Shown here: piece by piece, positions 5,940 through 7,479 of the stretch | How positions within the stretch are numbered: position 1 is the stretch's first letter | Layout: each line of letters starts with the position of its first letter | Source of the DNA: Verrucomicrobiia bacterium | GTDB lineage: Bacteria > Verrucomicrobiota > Verrucomicrobiia > CAIQCK01 | Length of the DNA: 7,479 nt | Assembly: GCA_026417675.1 (NCBI GenBank) | Contig: JAOACV010000103.1 | Location: 1 to 7,479, forward strand | Direction of reading: 5' to 3' | The notes under the pieces: generated by a model | Databases searched by the model: none | What the model was told of the DNA's origin: nothing | What the model saw: the letters and a program-made list of their open reading frames with translations, nothing else | Position numbers and translations under genes: made by a program

Positions 5940-5968
5940 AGTGTAGTCAAGCGGGCGGTGGTTGCCAA
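5940..5968 (-). promoter_or_regulatory. Sigma70-type promoter for the small basic protein/SDR pair
   Basis: TTGGCA (5968-5963, 5/6) and TACACT (5945-5940, 4/6) are spaced by exactly 17 bp on the minus strand. The start codon at 5928 is only 11 nt after the -10 box, so the mRNA should have a leader of about 3-5 nt, in line with the lack of an SD. Confidence 0.5.
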
Positions 5969-6210
5969 GAGAATTGAAGTTGAACGATGCCTTTCCAACG
6001 CGAGCATCGAGGCTTTACCCGGCCGCGTGCCGTCCTGTTGCTCGACAAGGTGTCGCGCGCAGCAGCAGACCAAAGCTTTTGGTTGCATCCGGGTTGACCC
6101 TCTGCCCTCTCAACAATCAGCCCCCGCTCATCGGCTGCCGCTTGGCAAAGGCAATGCATGGTTGGCAGTGCCCGGAGGCGCCCCGCACTGCGGGGCCGAA
6201 AGAAAATGAG
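5969..6210. other. Divergent regulatory region; one strong dyad, no gene called
   Basis: No open frame in this stretch looks like protein on either strand. The notable element is a perfect 17-bp dyad, GCCCCGCA-C-TGCGGGGC (6180-6196), ending 14 bp before the -35 box of the PagL-like gene, a position suited to a repressor or activator. The 7-mer ATGCATG occurs at 6154-6160 and again at 6238-6244. Much of the rest could be untranslated or remnant sequence; I see nothing else in it. Confidence 0.4.
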
Positions 6211-6239
6211 TTGACGAGGGAAGCTAGATTGTCCAGTAT
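6211..6239 (+). promoter_or_regulatory. Candidate promoter of the PagL-like gene
   Basis: TTGACG (6211-6216, 5/6 match) is followed after 17 bp by CAGTAT (6234-6239, 3/6). Transcription would begin near 6246, giving a leader of about 74 nt. The -10 is weak, so an activator acting through the dyad at 6180-6196 would be a natural, untested addition. Confidence 0.35.
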
Positions 6240-6303
6240 GCATGCGTCGGCGCAAGCCCGATTGCAGAGCGGCCAACTTGCCGGCAAACGACAGTGAAGT
6301 TGT

Positions 6304-6309
6304 GAGGAG
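6304..6309 (+). promoter_or_regulatory. Ribosome binding site fixing the PagL-like start
   Basis: GAGGAG lies 10 nt before ATG 6320, across an A-rich spacer of seven As. It selects this ATG over the in-frame ATG at 6242, which would place 26 Arg-rich residues ahead of an otherwise normal signal peptide. Confidence 0.75.
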
Positions 6310-6319
6310 ACAAAAAAAC

Positions 6320-7030
6320 ATGCGAGGCTGCAAGTATCAGTTGTTGACAATAACAATGGTGGTTTTGCTCGGCGCGTCCAGCGCGCTGGCGCAGCAGGCG
6401 GCGCAGGGGGCTGTGTCGCCGGAGCAGAGCCTGGCGGTTCAGACGTTGCAGAAGCAAGTGCCGATCTATGTCAGCGAGCGGCCCGGCCCGTGGGAAAAGG
6501 AAGTGGGCGGCCCGCTGCGCGAGGGCGCCCAGGAATGGGGCCTGCAGGGCGGCTACGGCATGTCGTTCAAGATGGGCGGCACCAAACACAGCTACAACCA
6601 CGCTTGGATACTGCCGCGCTGGGGCTACGTCTGGACCGACCTGATCGGCGACGACGTGCTCGGCGGCATCCTCCAAGGCAACGGCGAGGTGATCATCGAG
6701 GGCGTATTTGGCGTTGGCACCAGCGGCATGAGCGGGTGGACCGAGGGCTTGGCGGTCATGTATAAGCACAATTTCATCACCGGCACGCGCTGCGTTCCGT
6801 TCGTCGAACTCGGCAACGGCGTGAGCATGAACCAGTGGGGCATCTATGAGTGCAACAGCGATTTCGAGTTTATCAGCCAGGTCGGTCTAGGCGTGCAGTA
6901 TTTCTTCAACGACAACTGGAACTGGATGCTCGGCGCCCGCTATCACCATATGTCGAACGCCGGCATGACCAAGTCGAACCCCGGTCTGAACAACGTGATC
7001 TTCACGACCGGCGTGACCCGTTTCTTCTAA
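6320..7030 (+). CDS. pagL: PagL-like lipid A deacylase / acyloxyacyl hydrolase family outer-membrane protein
   Basis: The product (236 aa) has a signal peptide (MRGCKYQ, hydrophobic core ITMVVLLGAS, cleavage likely after ALA at 22-24). Residues 75-236 show alternating, aromatic and Gly-rich strands as in an eight-stranded outer-membrane barrel, ending in the terminal aromatic TRFF. The family signature HHMSNAGM (209-216) followed by NPGLN (220-224) is clear: His210 and Ser212 match the catalytic His-x-Ser of PagL, which removes the 3-O acyl chain of lipid A. In Pseudomonas PagL, as I recall it, a Glu 12 residues after the Ser completes the triad; here that place is Asn224. Homologues with NPGLN are, I believe, common, so activity is plausible but not certain. 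It is a single-gene unit with its own promoter, SD and terminator. It implies lipid A and hence a Gram-negative envelope. Confidence 0.8.
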   Translation: MRGCKYQLLTITMVVLLGASSALAQQAAQGAVSPEQSLAVQTLQKQVPIYVSERPGPWEKEVGGPLREGAQEWGLQGGYGMSFKMGGTKHSYNHAWILPRWGYVWTDLIGDDVLGGILQGNGEVIIEGVFGVGTSGMSGWTEGLAVMYKHNFITGTRCVPFVELGNGVSMNQWGIYECNSDFEFISQVGLGVQYFFNDNWNWMLGARYHHMSNAGMTKSNPGLNNVIFTTGVTRFF

Positions 7031-7051
7031 GCCCGAGGATGGGCCCGTATT

Positions 7052-7088
7052 GGAGGCGAGATCGCCTTGCGGTCTCGCCTCTCTTTTT
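7052..7088 (+). terminator. Intrinsic terminator of the PagL-like gene
   Basis: A perfect 9-bp stem, GAGGCGAGA (7053-7061) with TCTCGCCTC (7073-7081), extends inward through a G-U and two more pairs to 12 bp around a CCTTG loop. TCTTTTT follows. It begins 22 nt after the stop codon. Confidence 0.9.
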
Positions 7089-7202
7089 GCATTTGGCGTG
7101 AGGTTGAGGCGCGACCTGTTGCGTTTCGGGAACAGCGGACAAGGGAGGCATTCTAGCGATGGCAAGCAACGCCGACCCGTTTCGCCTGGTTGGAAAAACC
7201 TC
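7089..7202. other. Spacer with one possible 22-codon frame
   Basis: No convincing gene. ATG 7159 opens a 22-codon frame ending in TAG at 7225-7227, with GGGAGG (7143-7148) 10 nt ahead. The ribosome site is good, but the peptide (MASNADPFRLVGKTSC and six more residues) has no features and its stop lies inside the next predicted promoter. Confidence 0.3.
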
Positions 7203-7230
7203 TTGTCTTCGGCTGGTGCGTGACTAGACT
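7203..7230 (+). promoter_or_regulatory. Candidate promoter of a short terminated transcript
   Basis: TTGTCT (7203-7208) and TAGACT (7225-7230) match 4/6 positions each, with a 16-bp spacer. Transcription would start near 7237, just ahead of ATG 7240. Confidence 0.35.
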
Positions 7231-7236
7231 GCGAGC

Positions 7237-7356
7237 GCAATGAATAAGACAATGCAACATGGGTGGTCGCACCGGTTGGGCCTCAGGCCCTGATCGCGCT
7301 CCGCTTGCGCCGCGCGCTTGAGGACCCGATGGTTCCCGTGAATCATCGGGTTTTTT
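7237..7356 (+). ncRNA. Putative small RNA or leader/attenuator of about 120 nt
   Basis: The unit is bounded by a candidate promoter and a strong intrinsic terminator with no gene between. Hairpins inside are GGTG-GTCG-CACC (7262-7273) and the dyad GGGCCT-C-AGGCCC (7278-7290). GAGCGC (7233-7238) is the exact complement of GCGCTC (7296-7301) and could close both into a branched fold if transcription begins a few bases early. CCTCAGGC (7281-7288) can instead pair with GCTTGAGG (7316-7323, one G-U). A 17-codon frame starts at ATG 7240 (MNKTMQHGWSHRLGLRP, then TGA 7291-7293), so an attenuator leader peptide for a gene beyond the right edge is the main alternative. No known RNA family recognised. 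Confidence 0.4.
7324..7356 (+). terminator. Strong intrinsic terminator
   Basis: ACCCGATGGTTC (7324-7335) pairs with GAATCATCGGGT (7340-7351) through 12 bp with one G-U, around the tetraloop CCGT. Six Ts (7351-7356) then GTTT follow. With no gene just upstream it must end a short transcript. Confidence 0.9.
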
Positions 7357-7479
7357 GTTTGTGGCGCGGGGCGTATGCCGTGTTGAGTATCAGCGTCAGA
7401 GCTGCCACGATACGCCATACGCAAGACGACGCATGCTGGCCAAACGCATTATACCGTGCTTGGATGTCACCTGTCTCTT
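7357..7479. other. Right-end non-coding stretch with competing inverted repeats
   Basis: GGCGTATG (7370-7377) has two partial complements close by, ATACGCC (7410-7416) and CATACGC (7416-7422), which overlap by one base. No start codon with a ribosome site is visible before the window ends. It may be the control region of a gene outside the window. Confidence 0.35.

Noticed and set aside
4805..6088. SDR gene read as a 427-residue protein starting at 6088
   Set aside because: The Rossmann motif begins at residue 1-14 from GTG 5686. The extra N-terminus shows no domain, overlaps the small basic gene in another frame and crosses its promoter.
7159..7227. 22-codon frame with a good SD (GGGAGG)
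   Set aside because: It is too short and featureless to call; its stop codon lies in a candidate -10 box. Recorded only as a possibility.
6887..7252. 121-codon minus-strand frame
   Set aside because: It runs across the strong terminator at 7052-7088 and the end of the PagL-like gene.

Overview
The window is GC-rich bacterial DNA in which genes fill most of both strands. I infer a Gram-negative organism of the Planctomycetota/Verrucomicrobiota type, most likely Verrucomicrobiota. The reasons are the PagL-type outer-membrane enzyme, the small lysine/arginine-rich protein beginning MSKQYNK, and the frequent absence of Shine-Dalgarno sequences. No rRNA, tRNA, transposase or CRISPR array is visible, so the assignment is tentative.

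Layout: (1) 1-832, minus strand: N-terminal 277 residues of an acyl-CoA dehydrogenase-like flavoprotein that runs off the left edge, with a recognisable promoter at 881-909. (2) 1130-4198, minus strand: a three-gene operon in the order HAD hydrolase, deoxyhypusine-synthase-like Rossmann protein, PfkB sugar kinase. A strong SD overlaps the stop codon between the first two genes. An 84-95 nt spacer holding a long inverted repeat separates the last two. (3) 4292-4795, plus strand: a secreted protein with a run of lysine-centred five-residue repeats, divergent from the HAD gene. (4) 4805-5928, minus strand: a small basic/proline-rich protein whose stop codon overlaps the GTG start of an RmlD-like SDR reductase (GTGA overlap). 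(5) 5929-6319: a 391 bp divergent regulatory region. (6) 6320-7030, plus strand: a signal-peptide-bearing lipid A deacylase/acyloxyacyl hydrolase (PagL-like) with its own promoter, SD and intrinsic terminator. (7) 7089-7479: no long gene. It holds a compact promoter-to-terminator unit of about 120 nt that looks like a small RNA or a leader-peptide attenuator.

A loose theme is cell-envelope and sugar-phosphate chemistry: a kinase of the heptose-kinase/PfkB type, a HAD phosphatase, a deoxysugar-type reductase and a lipid A modifying enzyme. The most unusual element is the operon in region 2, where a deoxyhypusine-synthase-fold protein without the expected catalytic lysine sits between a sugar kinase and a phosphatase. 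A second recurrent feature is that several predicted promoters place the -10 box only 7-11 nt before a start codon that has no clear SD, suggesting leaderless transcripts. Promoter and structure calls were made by eye and none has been tested computationally.
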